Assembly (NCBI GenBank): GCA_934131055.1
Contig: CAKOZB010000037.1
Location: 1 to 12,541 of the forward strand
Direction: 5' to 3'
Length of the DNA: 12,541 nt
From: an uncultured Clostridia bacterium
GTDB lineage: Bacteria > Bacillota > Clostridia > TANB77 > CAG-508
Below, piece after piece: positions 1 through 8,216 of this stretch (positions are counted from its first letter, which is position 1; every line of letters starts with the position of its first letter). The notes under the pieces are model-generated. The model did not search any database and was not told the origin of the DNA. It worked only from the letters and a program-made list of their open reading frames with translations. A program made the position numbers and the translations under genes.

Positions 1-1303
1 GCTAAACGAAAATGATTCAGAGAAAATTTCTGGTATGCTTGAAGAGATGGGATATTCTAAAACAGATAAGATTGAAGATGCAAATGTTGTTGCCTTTAAT
101 ACATGCTGCGTTAGAGAGAATGCAGAAGATAGATTGTTTGGAAAATTAGGAGAAGTTAAGAAATATAAAGAAACCAATGGTACTATTATTGCTATTGGTG
201 GTTGTATGATGCAAGAAAAACACATTGTCGATAAATTGAAACACAGTTATCCATTTTTCGATATTGTATTTGGAACACATACTCTTTATAAGTTCCCAGA
301 AGATATTTATAATGCTATCGTAAATGGTAAGCAAATTGAAGATATAATAGACATAGATGGAGAAGTTATAGAAGGGCTTCCAATAAAGAGAGACGATAAT
401 ATTAAGGCTTCTGTTGCAATTATGAACGGTTGTAACAACTTTTGTACATATTGTATAGTTCCTTATGTTAGAGGAAGAGAAAGAAGCAGAAAGGCTGAAG
501 ATATTATTGCAGAGATTAAATGTTTGGCAAAAGAAGGCTACAAAGAAATTACTCTTTTAGGACAAAATGTTAATTCATACATGAGAGTAGAAAGAGAACA
601 AAATCTTGCAACTGGAGAGATTGATTCTTTTGCAAAGTTGCTTAGAGAAGTAAATAAGATAGATGGAATTGAAAGAATTAGATTTATTTCGCCTCATCCA
701 AAGGACTTTACGGATGATGTAATAGAAGCTATACGTGATTGTGAAAAGGTATGCAAAATAATACATCTACCATTACAATCTGGAAGTACAGAAATATTAA
801 AAAGAATGAACAGAAAATATACAAAAGAACAATATTTAGCTTTGGTAGAAAAGATGAAAGCTAGAATTCCGGGAATAGTACTTTCAACTGATATAATAGT
901 AGGATTTCCAGGAGAAACAGAAGAAAATTTTGAAGATACTCTTGATGTTGTAAGCAAGGTTCACTTTGAGCAAGTTTATATGTTCATATATTCTAGAAGA
1001 GTTGGAACTCCGGCAGATAAAATGGAAAATCAAGTTCCAGATGAAGTTAAACATGAAAGATTTAATAGATTAAAGAAACTTGCAGAGAGTCAGATTGCAG
1101 GAAACAATCAAAAATATGTAAATACAATTCAAAAGGTTCTTGTTGAAGGAAAGAGCAAAACAAATAAAAACATGCTTACAGGCAGAACCGATACAAATAA
1201 AGTAGTAAATTTTGAAGGAACAGATGATATGATCGGAAAAATAGTAAATTTGAAGATTGTATCTGAACATATGTGGTATTTAAAAGGAAAAGAGGAAAAA
1301 TAA
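1..1303 (+). CDS. miaB: tRNA-2-methylthio-N6-dimethylallyladenosine synthase MiaB (5' partial)
   Basis: Radical-SAM methylthiotransferase that adds a methylthio group to N6-isopentenyladenosine at tRNA position 37, using two 4Fe-4S clusters. The gene is cut by the left edge. The first complete codon is at 2 and the frame reads LNENDSEKISGML before the first internal Met at 35, matching the family block that follows the first cluster cysteine (C-Q-M-N-E-N-D-S). That cysteine therefore lies just outside the window and the ATG at 35 is not the start. Visible are the other two UPF0004 cysteines (NTCCVREN, codons from 104; GGCMMQE, codon 203), the radical-SAM CxxxCxxC triad (codons 431, 443, 452, in NGCNNFCTYCIVPYVRGR), and a C-terminal TRAM-like RNA-binding domain over the last 60 residues. 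Its stop directly abuts the mutS start, so the two are probably co-transcribed. A paralogous methylthiotransferase such as MtaB is less likely because of the ENDSEK and NTCCVREN blocks. Confidence 0.96.
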   Translation, partial: LNENDSEKISGMLEEMGYSKTDKIEDANVVAFNTCCVRENAEDRLFGKLGEVKKYKETNGTIIAIGGCMMQEKHIVDKLKHSYPFFDIVFGTHTLYKFPEDIYNAIVNGKQIEDIIDIDGEVIEGLPIKRDDNIKASVAIMNGCNNFCTYCIVPYVRGRERSRKAEDIIAEIKCLAKEGYKEITLLGQNVNSYMRVEREQNLATGEIDSFAKLLREVNKIDGIERIRFISPHPKDFTDDVIEAIRDCEKVCKIIHLPLQSGSTEILKRMNRKYTKEQYLALVEKMKARIPGIVLSTDIIVGFPGETEENFEDTLDVVSKVHFEQVYMFIYSRRVGTPADKMENQVPDEVKHERFNRLKKLAESQIAGNNQKYVNTIQKVLVEGKSKTNKNMLTGRTDTNKVVNFEGTDDMIGKIVNLKIVSEHMWYLKGKEEK

Positions 1304-3919
1304 ATGGCAGAATACTCACCAATGATGCAACACTATCTTGCTACAAAAGAAAAATATAAAGATTGTATATTATTTTATAGATTAGGGGATTTTTATGAGA
1401 TGTTTTTCGATGATGCAGTTAATGTATCTAGAGAGCTTGAACTTACACTAACAGGAAAAGACTGCGGACAAGAGCAAAGGGCTCCAATGTGTGGAATTCC
1501 GTACCATGCAGCAGAATCATATATTGCAAAATTAGTTCAAAATGGACATAAAGTAGCAATTTGTGAACAGTTAGAAGACCCAAAACTTGCAAAAGGAATT
1601 GTTAAAAGAGATGTTATAAGAGTTGTAACACCAGGAACTGTAACAGAGTCTAACTTACTAGAAGAAAAAAGAAACAATTTCATCATGAGCATATTCAAAA
1701 AAGGGATATTTTTCGGAATAGCAGTTTGCGATATATCAACAGGAGATTTCTATTCGGCAGAAATAAAGGAAGAAAATAATTTTGAGAGATTATTAGACGA
1801 AATTTCAAGATATTCTCCATCTGAAATAATTGCAAACGAGATGTTGTATGATTGTGGTGAAGAAATAAGCAAAATAAAAGAACGTTTTGATGTATATATT
1901 TCTACTGAAGATGAGGAAAAATTTAGCGAAGAAACAGAAGAAATATATATGCAATATGCGCTTAGTGATGATAAAGGAAACATCATAAAAGACCTAGAAA
2001 AAAGACCGTTTGCAGTTGCTGCAATAAATGGACTTATAAAATATATTGAAGATACTCAAAAAACAAAATTGGAACACATAAATAAGATTACAATTTATAC
2101 AATTACAAAGTATATGTCATTAGATATAAATGCGAGAAGAAACCTAGAACTTACAGAAAAAATGAGGGACAAGTCTAAAAAAGGAACTCTTCTTTGGGTA
2201 TTGGATAAAACAGCAACATCAATGGGAGGTAGACTTTTAAGAAGATGGATTTCAGATCCATTGATAGATGTAAAAGAAATAAATAACAGGCTAGAAGCGG
2301 TAAAAGAGTTTAAGGACGACATTATATTAAGAGGAGAACTTTCATCAAGCTTAAAAGGCGTATATGATATAGAAAGATTAGCCGGAAAAATATCTTATGG
2401 AAGTGCTAATGCAAGAGACTTAAATTCTTTAAAATCATCTGCAAGTAAGTTACCAGAAATAAAAAATATGCTTGCAAATGCTAAGTCTGGAATGCTTAGA
2501 AAAATATACGATGACCTAGACACATTAGATGATATATTTCAATTAATAGATAAGGCAATAGTAGACGAACCACCAATATTAATAACAGAAGGTGGAATTA
2601 TAAAAATGGGATATAGCCCAGAAATTGATGAGTTAAAAACAGCTATGATAGACGGCAAGACTTGGCTAGTACAATTAGAAGCAAGAGAAAGAGAAAAGAC
2701 GGGAATAAAAGGCTTAAAGGTAGGCTATAACAAGGTATTTGGCTATTACTTAGAAGTAACAAAATCATATCTATCACAAGTTCCAGACAGATATATAAGA
2801 AAACAGACTCTAACAGGTGGAGAAAGATATATTACAGAAGAGTTAAAAGAGCTTGAAAGCAAAGTTTTAGGAGCAGAAGAAAAAGTTGTAGCACTAGAAT
2901 ACAAAGCTTTTTCAGAAATAAGAGAACACATAAAATCTCAAATACAAAGATTACAAAAGTCTGCAATGGCAGTATCACAATTAGATGTTTTATGTTCATT
3001 TGCACAAGTTGCAGAAGATTTTAATTACTGTATGCCAGAAGTAGATGATAGTGGAATTATAGACATTAAAGATGGAAGACACCCGGTAATAGAAAAAATG
3101 TTACCGAGTGGAGCGTTTGTTGCAAATGACACATATCTTGATAAAGAGTCAAACAGAGTTTCAATAATAACAGGACCAAACATGGCAGGAAAATCAACAT
3201 ATATGAGACAAGTTGCATTAATTACATTAATGGCTCAAATTGGTTCGTTCGTACCAGCAACATCGGCACACATCGGAGTAGTCGATAAAATATTCACAAG
3301 AGTTGGTGCATCAGATGATTTAAGCATGGGACAGAGTACCTTCATGGTAGAAATGATGGAAGTTGCAAATATTCTAAAAGAAGCAACAGCAAATAGCTTG
3401 GTTGTATTAGATGAAATAGGAAGAGGAACATCAACTTATGATGGACTTTCGATAGCTTGGGCAGTTGCAGAATATATAGAAAACAAGGAAAAATGCGGAG
3501 CAAAAACATTATTTGCAACACATTATCATGAATTGACACAATTAGAAGATACACTAGAAGGTGTAAAAAACTATTCGATTGCTGTAAAAGAAAAAGGAGA
3601 AGATATAATCTTCCTTAGAAAAATAATCCCAGGGGGAACAGACGAAAGCTATGGCGTACACGTTGCACGTTTGGCAGGAGTTCCAAAGGCAGTAACTCAA
3701 AGAGCAAATGAAATATTAAAGAAAATAGAAAGAAAAAATGTGCTAGTAAACAAGGCACAAGAAAAAGAAGATAAAAAGCAAGTATCAGGACAATTAGATT
3801 TATATAATTTCAAACTTGCAGAAATAGCACACGAATTAGATAAAGTAAATGTAAATGAACTAACTCCTATAGAGGCTTTAAATACGCTTGTTAAGATAAA
3901 AGAAGAAATTAAGGGGTAA
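1304..3919 (+). CDS. mutS: DNA mismatch repair ATPase MutS
   Basis: Recognises mismatches and small loops and recruits downstream repair factors. It is full length at 871 residues, as usual for MutS1. The N-terminal mismatch-binding domain carries the Phe-x-Glu wedge as F30-Y31-E32 in RLGDFYEMFF. Connector, lever and clamp domains follow. The ATPase core has Walker A GPNMAGKST from residue 624, and Walker B VVLDEIGRGTS with D703-E704. ATHYHELT follows, and the dimerisation tail ends in LTPIEALNTL. QLDLY at residues 830-834 resembles a sliding-clamp binding peptide (inference). The start ATG touches the miaB stop, with GAGGA about 7 nt upstream inside miaB. No mutL follows, although miaB-mutS-mutL is a frequent order in Bacillota. 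Nothing suggests inactivation. Confidence 0.98.
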   Translation: MAEYSPMMQHYLATKEKYKDCILFYRLGDFYEMFFDDAVNVSRELELTLTGKDCGQEQRAPMCGIPYHAAESYIAKLVQNGHKVAICEQLEDPKLAKGIVKRDVIRVVTPGTVTESNLLEEKRNNFIMSIFKKGIFFGIAVCDISTGDFYSAEIKEENNFERLLDEISRYSPSEIIANEMLYDCGEEISKIKERFDVYISTEDEEKFSEETEEIYMQYALSDDKGNIIKDLEKRPFAVAAINGLIKYIEDTQKTKLEHINKITIYTITKYMSLDINARRNLELTEKMRDKSKKGTLLWVLDKTATSMGGRLLRRWISDPLIDVKEINNRLEAVKEFKDDIILRGELSSSLKGVYDIERLAGKISYGSANARDLNSLKSSASKLPEIKNMLANAKSGMLRKIYDDLDTLDDIFQLIDKAIVDEPPILITEGGIIKMGYSPEIDELKTAMIDGKTWLVQLEAREREKTGIKGLKVGYNKVFGYYLEVTKSYLSQVPDRYIRKQTLTGGERYITEELKELESKVLGAEEKVVALEYKAFSEIREHIKSQIQRLQKSAMAVSQLDVLCSFAQVAEDFNYCMPEVDDSGIIDIKDGRHPVIEKMLPSGAFVANDTYLDKESNRVSIITGPNMAGKSTYMRQVALITLMAQIGSFVPATSAHIGVVDKIFTRVGASDDLSMGQSTFMVEMMEVANILKEATANSLVVLDEIGRGTSTYDGLSIAWAVAEYIENKEKCGAKTLFATHYHELTQLEDTLEGVKNYSIAVKEKGEDIIFLRKIIPGGTDESYGVHVARLAGVPKAVTQRANEILKKIERKNVLVNKAQEKEDKKQVSGQLDLYNFKLAEIAHELDKVNVNELTPIEALNTLVKIKEEIKG

Positions 3920-3922
3920 CTA

Positions 3923-4927
3923 ATGAGTAATAAAATTTTAAATAAATTGAATACAATAGCAGCTAAAGGTTATAAGTTTTTTATAGCCCTAGTTGCTATT
4001 GCTTTTATATTTTTAAGTTTTATAATTGCATATATAGCAAAACAAAAATATACCGTAACTTCTATTGCAGCTGCTGAACCATATTCAAATCAATCTTCAC
4101 AAAAAACAGAAAGAAACGAAACGGAACAATTAAGAGAAATTATATCTAAAAATACTAGTGACCTTATAACAGAAGAATTATATACAGAAGATATAGACTT
4201 AGAATTTACAACTGTATATGTAAAAAGTGATAAATTTGAATTGGGAACGATTCAAATTGAACAAGAAGGAAGAGATGGAAAGCAAGTTATTACGAGAAAA
4301 AAGACTTTTATAAATGATGAATTAATAAGTGATAAAGCTGTTGGAAGCCAAATATTAAAGCCGGCAGCAGATAAAATTGTAGCAATTGGAACAAAACAAA
4401 AAGTGAGCGATTCTACAGTTGGTTCATCAAACGCTTTAAACTTCAATATGAGTTTGAACAAACCGAGCGGACTATCATTGGCACAGTTTGAAAAAATATT
4501 TGCCAATAATGCAAATGATAAAAAGGGAATAATGAAAGACAATGCAAAATATTTTTACTATGCAGAAAAGCAGTATAATGTCAATGGCATATTTTTAGCA
4601 GCAGTTGCAATACATGAAAGTAACTGGGGAACATCTGCGATGGCACAAAATAAAAAGAATTTATTTGGATATGGAGCGTATGACAGGGCTCCATCTGAGA
4701 ATGCATATTCTTTTGGAACTTATGCAGAGGGAATAGATTTACTTGCAAGAGTATTTGCAAAATATTACTTGAATCCAAAAGGAATTGCTATATATAATGA
4801 AGAAGTTGCGTCTGGAAATTATTACAATGGACCTACATTAACAGGTGTAAATACAAAATATGCCTCTGACAAAAACTGGGCAAATGCAGTTTATAAGTGG
4901 ATGCAATATTTATATAATAAACTTTAG
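3923..4927 (+). CDS. membrane-anchored glucosaminidase-domain protein (GH73 type)
   Basis: Probable peptidoglycan hydrolase acting outside the membrane. Residues about 18-38 form one hydrophobic segment (FFIALVAIAFIFLSFIIAYI) flanked by Lys, read as an uncleaved signal anchor with the rest outside. Residues about 45-190 are polar with no recognised domain. The C-terminal part, from about residue 205, matches the glucosaminidase family (PF01832, Bax/FlgJ/LytG-like). It contains VAIHESNWGTSAMAQNKKN, where E232 is the expected catalytic Glu, then NLFGYGAYD and a C-terminal helix ending in WMQYLYNKL. The 334-residue length suits a single-domain autolysin without cell-wall repeats. AAGGGG at 3911-3916 sits 6 nt before the ATG and overlaps the end of mutS. 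The terminator at 4938-4971 makes this the last gene of the miaB-mutS unit. The exact bond cleaved is not determinable. Confidence 0.9.
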   Translation: MSNKILNKLNTIAAKGYKFFIALVAIAFIFLSFIIAYIAKQKYTVTSIAAAEPYSNQSSQKTERNETEQLREIISKNTSDLITEELYTEDIDLEFTTVYVKSDKFELGTIQIEQEGRDGKQVITRKKTFINDELISDKAVGSQILKPAADKIVAIGTKQKVSDSTVGSSNALNFNMSLNKPSGLSLAQFEKIFANNANDKKGIMKDNAKYFYYAEKQYNVNGIFLAAVAIHESNWGTSAMAQNKKNLFGYGAYDRAPSENAYSFGTYAEGIDLLARVFAKYYLNPKGIAIYNEEVASGNYYNGPTLTGVNTKYASDKNWANAVYKWMQYLYNKL

Positions 4928-4937
4928 TTAAAATAAT

Positions 4938-4971
4938 AAAAAATAGTAAGATTTTTTCTTGCTATTTTTTT
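4938..4971 (+). terminator. rho-independent terminator after the glucosaminidase gene
   Basis: AAATAGTAAG (4941-4950) pairs with CTTGCTATTT (4958-4967) with one G-T wobble around a 7-nt loop ATTTTTT. The right arm runs into TTTTTT. It begins about 10 nt after the stop codon and separates the miaB-mutS unit from the next one. Confidence 0.85.
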
Positions 4972-4987
4972 CATTCTAGTGTAGAAT
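4959..4987 (+). promoter_or_regulatory. possible sigma-A promoter overlapping the terminator
   Basis: TTGCTA (4959-4964, 4 of 6 to TTGACA) and TAGAAT (4982-4987, 5 of 6 to TATAAT) are separated by exactly 17 bp. Transcription would begin near 4994, about 48 nt before the ATG at 5042. The -35 element lies in the right arm of the preceding terminator. In so AT-rich a region a chance match is quite possible. Confidence 0.35.
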
Positions 4988-5041
4988 ATTAGATGTAATT
5001 TATATAGAAATAAGAATAAATAAAGGAAGAGGGATAATTAA

Positions 5042-5443
5042 ATGAAAAAAGTAATAGCAATCATATCTATCTTGTTTTTATTAATGGGATGTACATCTGT
5101 TTATGCAACAAGTCAAGTTAATGAAGCGGCACAAAGTACAACTGGAAAAATAATTGAAATAAAAGATAAAGAATTGAAAACATTAGAAGAATATAAAGAA
5201 GCATATGGTTCTGATGCGTATGGATTAACAGCTTTTTTATTAAACAAAATAAGAGTTTATAGTATTCCATTTGGTTTTGTGGCTATAATAATAGCGGCAA
5301 TTTATCAATACATAATTGGACTAAAAAAATTAGATGTAAGAGACAAAGGTTTTGCTTTAATGATTGCAAGTGTTACAATAGTTGTAATATGCCAAGTATT
5401 ACCACTAGTTTTTGCAATAGTAGTAAAAGGTTGGAGGGGTTAA
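5042..5443 (+). CDS. small secreted/lipoprotein-like two-helix membrane protein, function unknown
   Basis: 133 residues. The N-terminus MKKVIAIISILFLLMGC is a signal peptide with a lipobox-like LMGC, giving a possible lipidated C17. VYA at 20-22 could instead serve signal peptidase I. A charged segment (about 25-70) is followed by two hydrophobic helices, about 74-93 and 105-127, joined by a short basic loop GLKKLDVRDKG, and a short tail WRG. Signal peptide plus two helices is the layout of VirB2/TrbC-type pilin subunits, but I see no sequence motif that proves this, and the mature N-terminal region is longer than in typical VirB2. It is not a Flp (Tad) pilin, since the Flp processing motif is absent. 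An SD-like AGAGGG (5028-5033) precedes the start, and the gene ends 4 nt before the next ATG, so the two products are probably made together. Confidence 0.75.
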   Translation: MKKVIAIISILFLLMGCTSVYATSQVNEAAQSTTGKIIEIKDKELKTLEEYKEAYGSDAYGLTAFLLNKIRVYSIPFGFVAIIIAAIYQYIIGLKKLDVRDKGFALMIASVTIVVICQVLPLVFAIVVKGWRG

Positions 5444-5447
5444 ACTA

Positions 5448-8189
5448 ATGAGAGTTTTATTCGCAGTAAATAATGAAAAGATTTCAGAGGCTATCACAAA
5501 AAAATATCAGTCTATGTACAAAGAAATAATTTCAGGGAAAAATGTATATTTTTTCAACGCGATAATAAAAGAATTACAAAAGGATAAGTCTTATGACAGA
5601 ATAGTTATAGGAGAAGATTTGGAACCTTATGCAAATAATAATTATGAGGTTATAGATAATTTCTTATATGATAAATTAGATAGTATAAGTGATGAAGCTT
5701 CTAATAGTAGAGAAGGAGATATTCCTATTATTTTAATTGCAACAGATAGACGTGAAAGACGTGATTCATTGCTTGCAAAGTTGTTTAGTATGGGAATCTA
5801 TAATGTCCTTATAGGACAAGATAGAAGAATTGATAATGTATGTAAACTTATCAATATGCCACGTACTAAAAAAGAAGCTAAAGTGTACTATGGTATAGAT
5901 GGAGAAGAAGTAGAATATACAGATTCAAACATGGATACTGTAAAAGAAGAAGAGATTCAGCACATATTAAATCATTATAAAAAACTAGGAAAAAATGAAG
6001 ATTTATATGTAAAAAGTTTTGAAGAGATCGCTGAACAATATACAGACACTCAGCTTAAATTAATTACAAAATATTTGCCACTGAATGTTAGAGCTGTTCT
6101 TGAAGAAAGATGTCCAAAATATCAACAGGTTATGATTGGAAGCGTAAAAAATCAAGTTGCAGCTAAGGGAAAAGCAGGAAAGAAAATTACTACAAAAAAT
6201 ATAGAGAGTAAAAATGTAAATAAAATTGAACTTATTGATAAAGAATTACAAAAAGCAAAACTTACAAAGCCGGTAGTAATTCCATCTGCAATAAATATGC
6301 AAAATGTAAAAAAAGCATATACAACAAAACAAGATACAACGCAGGATGTATTAAATTCAATGAATTCTACAATGCATGATATAGAACAAAATAATGTAAT
6401 GCCAAGAATTGAACAAAGAGATGATGCTTTTTCATCATTATTTGATGAAGAACCAGAAGATGTTCAGACAAATATTCAAAACAATCCTGTACCTAAACAT
6501 ATAGAGCCTAAGCCAATTGAGCAAGAATATGTACAACCAATAACATTGCAACAAGGCAATACAAATTTGAAGCTTCAACAATTCGGACAAGAAACAAATA
6601 CAATGCCAGAAAATGAAGAAAGTAATCAAACTGAACCAGTTCAACCGGTAAAGAAGGGGCGTGGAAGACCAAGAAAAGAAAAAGCACCTGAAGAAATTGC
6701 TATGGAAGAAGCAAAAGTAAAAAAAGGCAGAGGTAGACCTAAAAAGATAGTTGAACCAGAGGAGACAGTTGAGCCAGAAGCTGTTACATTGCCAGAGACA
6801 GAAGAAGATGATGATATAAATCTATTTGATCAAGTATCTTCAAATGTTCAAGAACAAAATTCGGATGATGTAATGTTACCTGGATTTGAAGATGAAACTC
6901 CAGAACCAAAGTTTGAGCAACCAGTAGAGAATAAGCCTGTTGATTTCTTTAAAAGAGATTTCAATAATGATTTATTTGTAGATAATGAAATGCCAGAATT
7001 ACCAGGTATGGAGAGTTTTAACAATAATGAAATTGTAGAATCTCAGGAGAAAAATAAACCTGAAGAAAAGAATGAATATGAAGAAAATGGTGGATATTTG
7101 GGTGGAGATTTGCAACAAAATAATACTCAAAATTCAACTATTAATGAGATGGAAAACTATAATAATCCATTCGAATACTTCAATAAAAACAATCAAATAC
7201 AAGGTTCGAATTCTATTAATACATCAGTTAATAATTCTATGAATGCTGTAGTAAATAGTACTCAAAATGAGAGTAAATACACAACAACATCTAATGTCGT
7301 AACAAGTGATTGTAAAATTGTATCATTTGTTGGAACATCAAAGAATGGAACATCATTTTTGGTAAATAATCTAGCTGCTTTATTGTCAAATAAAGGAATA
7401 AAGACTGCAATATTAGATTTAACAAAAAATAAAAATGCATATTACATTTATACTCTAAACGAAGATGCATTAAGAGAAAAAGCTTTTAAGTGCATTGATG
7501 GTCTTAGAAGTGGAGTGGCAGATGGTATTCAAGTAAATAAAAATCTTACTGTATATACTACATTGCCAGGTGAAAATTCAAGTATAGATGATTTTGAAAA
7601 TATATTAGACACATTATCTAAAAACTATTCTCTAGTACTATTAGACTGTGATTTTGATACAAATTTAAACTATTTTGCAGAATCTCATGAAATATATTTA
7701 GTGCAAACATATGATATTCTTACAATTCAACCATTAACAGCATTCTTAAATGAATTGAAATATAAAAATATTTTAAATCAAAGTAAGTTAAGAATAATAA
7801 TAAATAAAGCACTTAAACTAAGAAAACTTACAGAAAAACAGATAATAGGTGGAATTTCATGCTATAATGATCCAGCAGCAACATATATAAATACATTATT
7901 TGATAAAGACACTATAAAATACACAACAATTCCATTTGAAGACCAAACTTACGGCAGATATTTAGAAAGAATAGCTGATTGTGAAATATCGTTAAATGGG
8001 TATTCTAAAATTTTCTTAGACGCATTACAAAGATTAGGAGACATGGTATATCCTTTAATTGCAAACGAAAAAAATAAGACAAAACCAACAAAGAATTATA
8101 ATGATTATAGCAAAAAGAATACAAAAACAAATTATTCATTTAACAGTAATATGAATGCAACATTAAATAAGATGAGAAATAATTTTTAA
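5448..8189 (+). CDS. multidomain protein: receiver-like N-terminus, AT-hook linker, degenerate MinD/ParA-like (TadZ/CpaE-type) ATPase domain
   Basis: 913 residues. Residues 1 to about 134 have the alternating strand/helix pattern of a response-regulator receiver (MRVLFAVNNE, YDRIVIGEDL, IPIILIATD, GIYNVLIGQD). The usual acidic pair is NN (8-9) and the phospho-Asp position is G55, so it should not be phosphorylated. Residues about 215-610 are low complexity, rich in Q/N/E/P, and contain two AT-hooks, KKGRGRPRK (402-410) and KKGRGRPKK (425-433). From about 620 a ParA/MinD-like fold follows: CKIVSFVGTSKNGTS, then LAALLSNKGIKTAILDL, YSLVLLDCDF and LRIIINKAL. The P-loop reads GTSKNGTS (629-636) instead of GKGGxGKT, losing both lysines. 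Receiver-like plus ParA-like order is that of TadZ/CpaE pilus-localisation proteins, but no other Tad gene is present. GGAGGGG (5433-5439) sets the start. The exact function is unknown. Confidence 0.8.
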   Translation: MRVLFAVNNEKISEAITKKYQSMYKEIISGKNVYFFNAIIKELQKDKSYDRIVIGEDLEPYANNNYEVIDNFLYDKLDSISDEASNSREGDIPIILIATDRRERRDSLLAKLFSMGIYNVLIGQDRRIDNVCKLINMPRTKKEAKVYYGIDGEEVEYTDSNMDTVKEEEIQHILNHYKKLGKNEDLYVKSFEEIAEQYTDTQLKLITKYLPLNVRAVLEERCPKYQQVMIGSVKNQVAAKGKAGKKITTKNIESKNVNKIELIDKELQKAKLTKPVVIPSAINMQNVKKAYTTKQDTTQDVLNSMNSTMHDIEQNNVMPRIEQRDDAFSSLFDEEPEDVQTNIQNNPVPKHIEPKPIEQEYVQPITLQQGNTNLKLQQFGQETNTMPENEESNQTEPVQPVKKGRGRPRKEKAPEEIAMEEAKVKKGRGRPKKIVEPEETVEPEAVTLPETEEDDDINLFDQVSSNVQEQNSDDVMLPGFEDETPEPKFEQPVENKPVDFFKRDFNNDLFVDNEMPELPGMESFNNNEIVESQEKNKPEEKNEYEENGGYLGGDLQQNNTQNSTINEMENYNNPFEYFNKNNQIQGSNSINTSVNNSMNAVVNSTQNESKYTTTSNVVTSDCKIVSFVGTSKNGTSFLVNNLAALLSNKGIKTAILDLTKNKNAYYIYTLNEDALREKAFKCIDGLRSGVADGIQVNKNLTVYTTLPGENSSIDDFENILDTLSKNYSLVLLDCDFDTNLNYFAESHEIYLVQTYDILTIQPLTAFLNELKYKNILNQSKLRIIINKALKLRKLTEKQIIGGISCYNDPAATYINTLFDKDTIKYTTIPFEDQTYGRYLERIADCEISLNGYSKIFLDALQRLGDMVYPLIANEKNKTKPTKNYNDYSKKNTKTNYSFNSNMNATLNKMRNNF

Positions 8190-8216
8190 ATAAACAAAAT
8201 GAGGTGAAATTTTACA

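Noticed and set aside
35..37. ATG at 35 as the miaB start
   Set aside because: The frame stays open to the left edge and the upstream codons encode the conserved LNENDSEK block, so the gene begins before the window.
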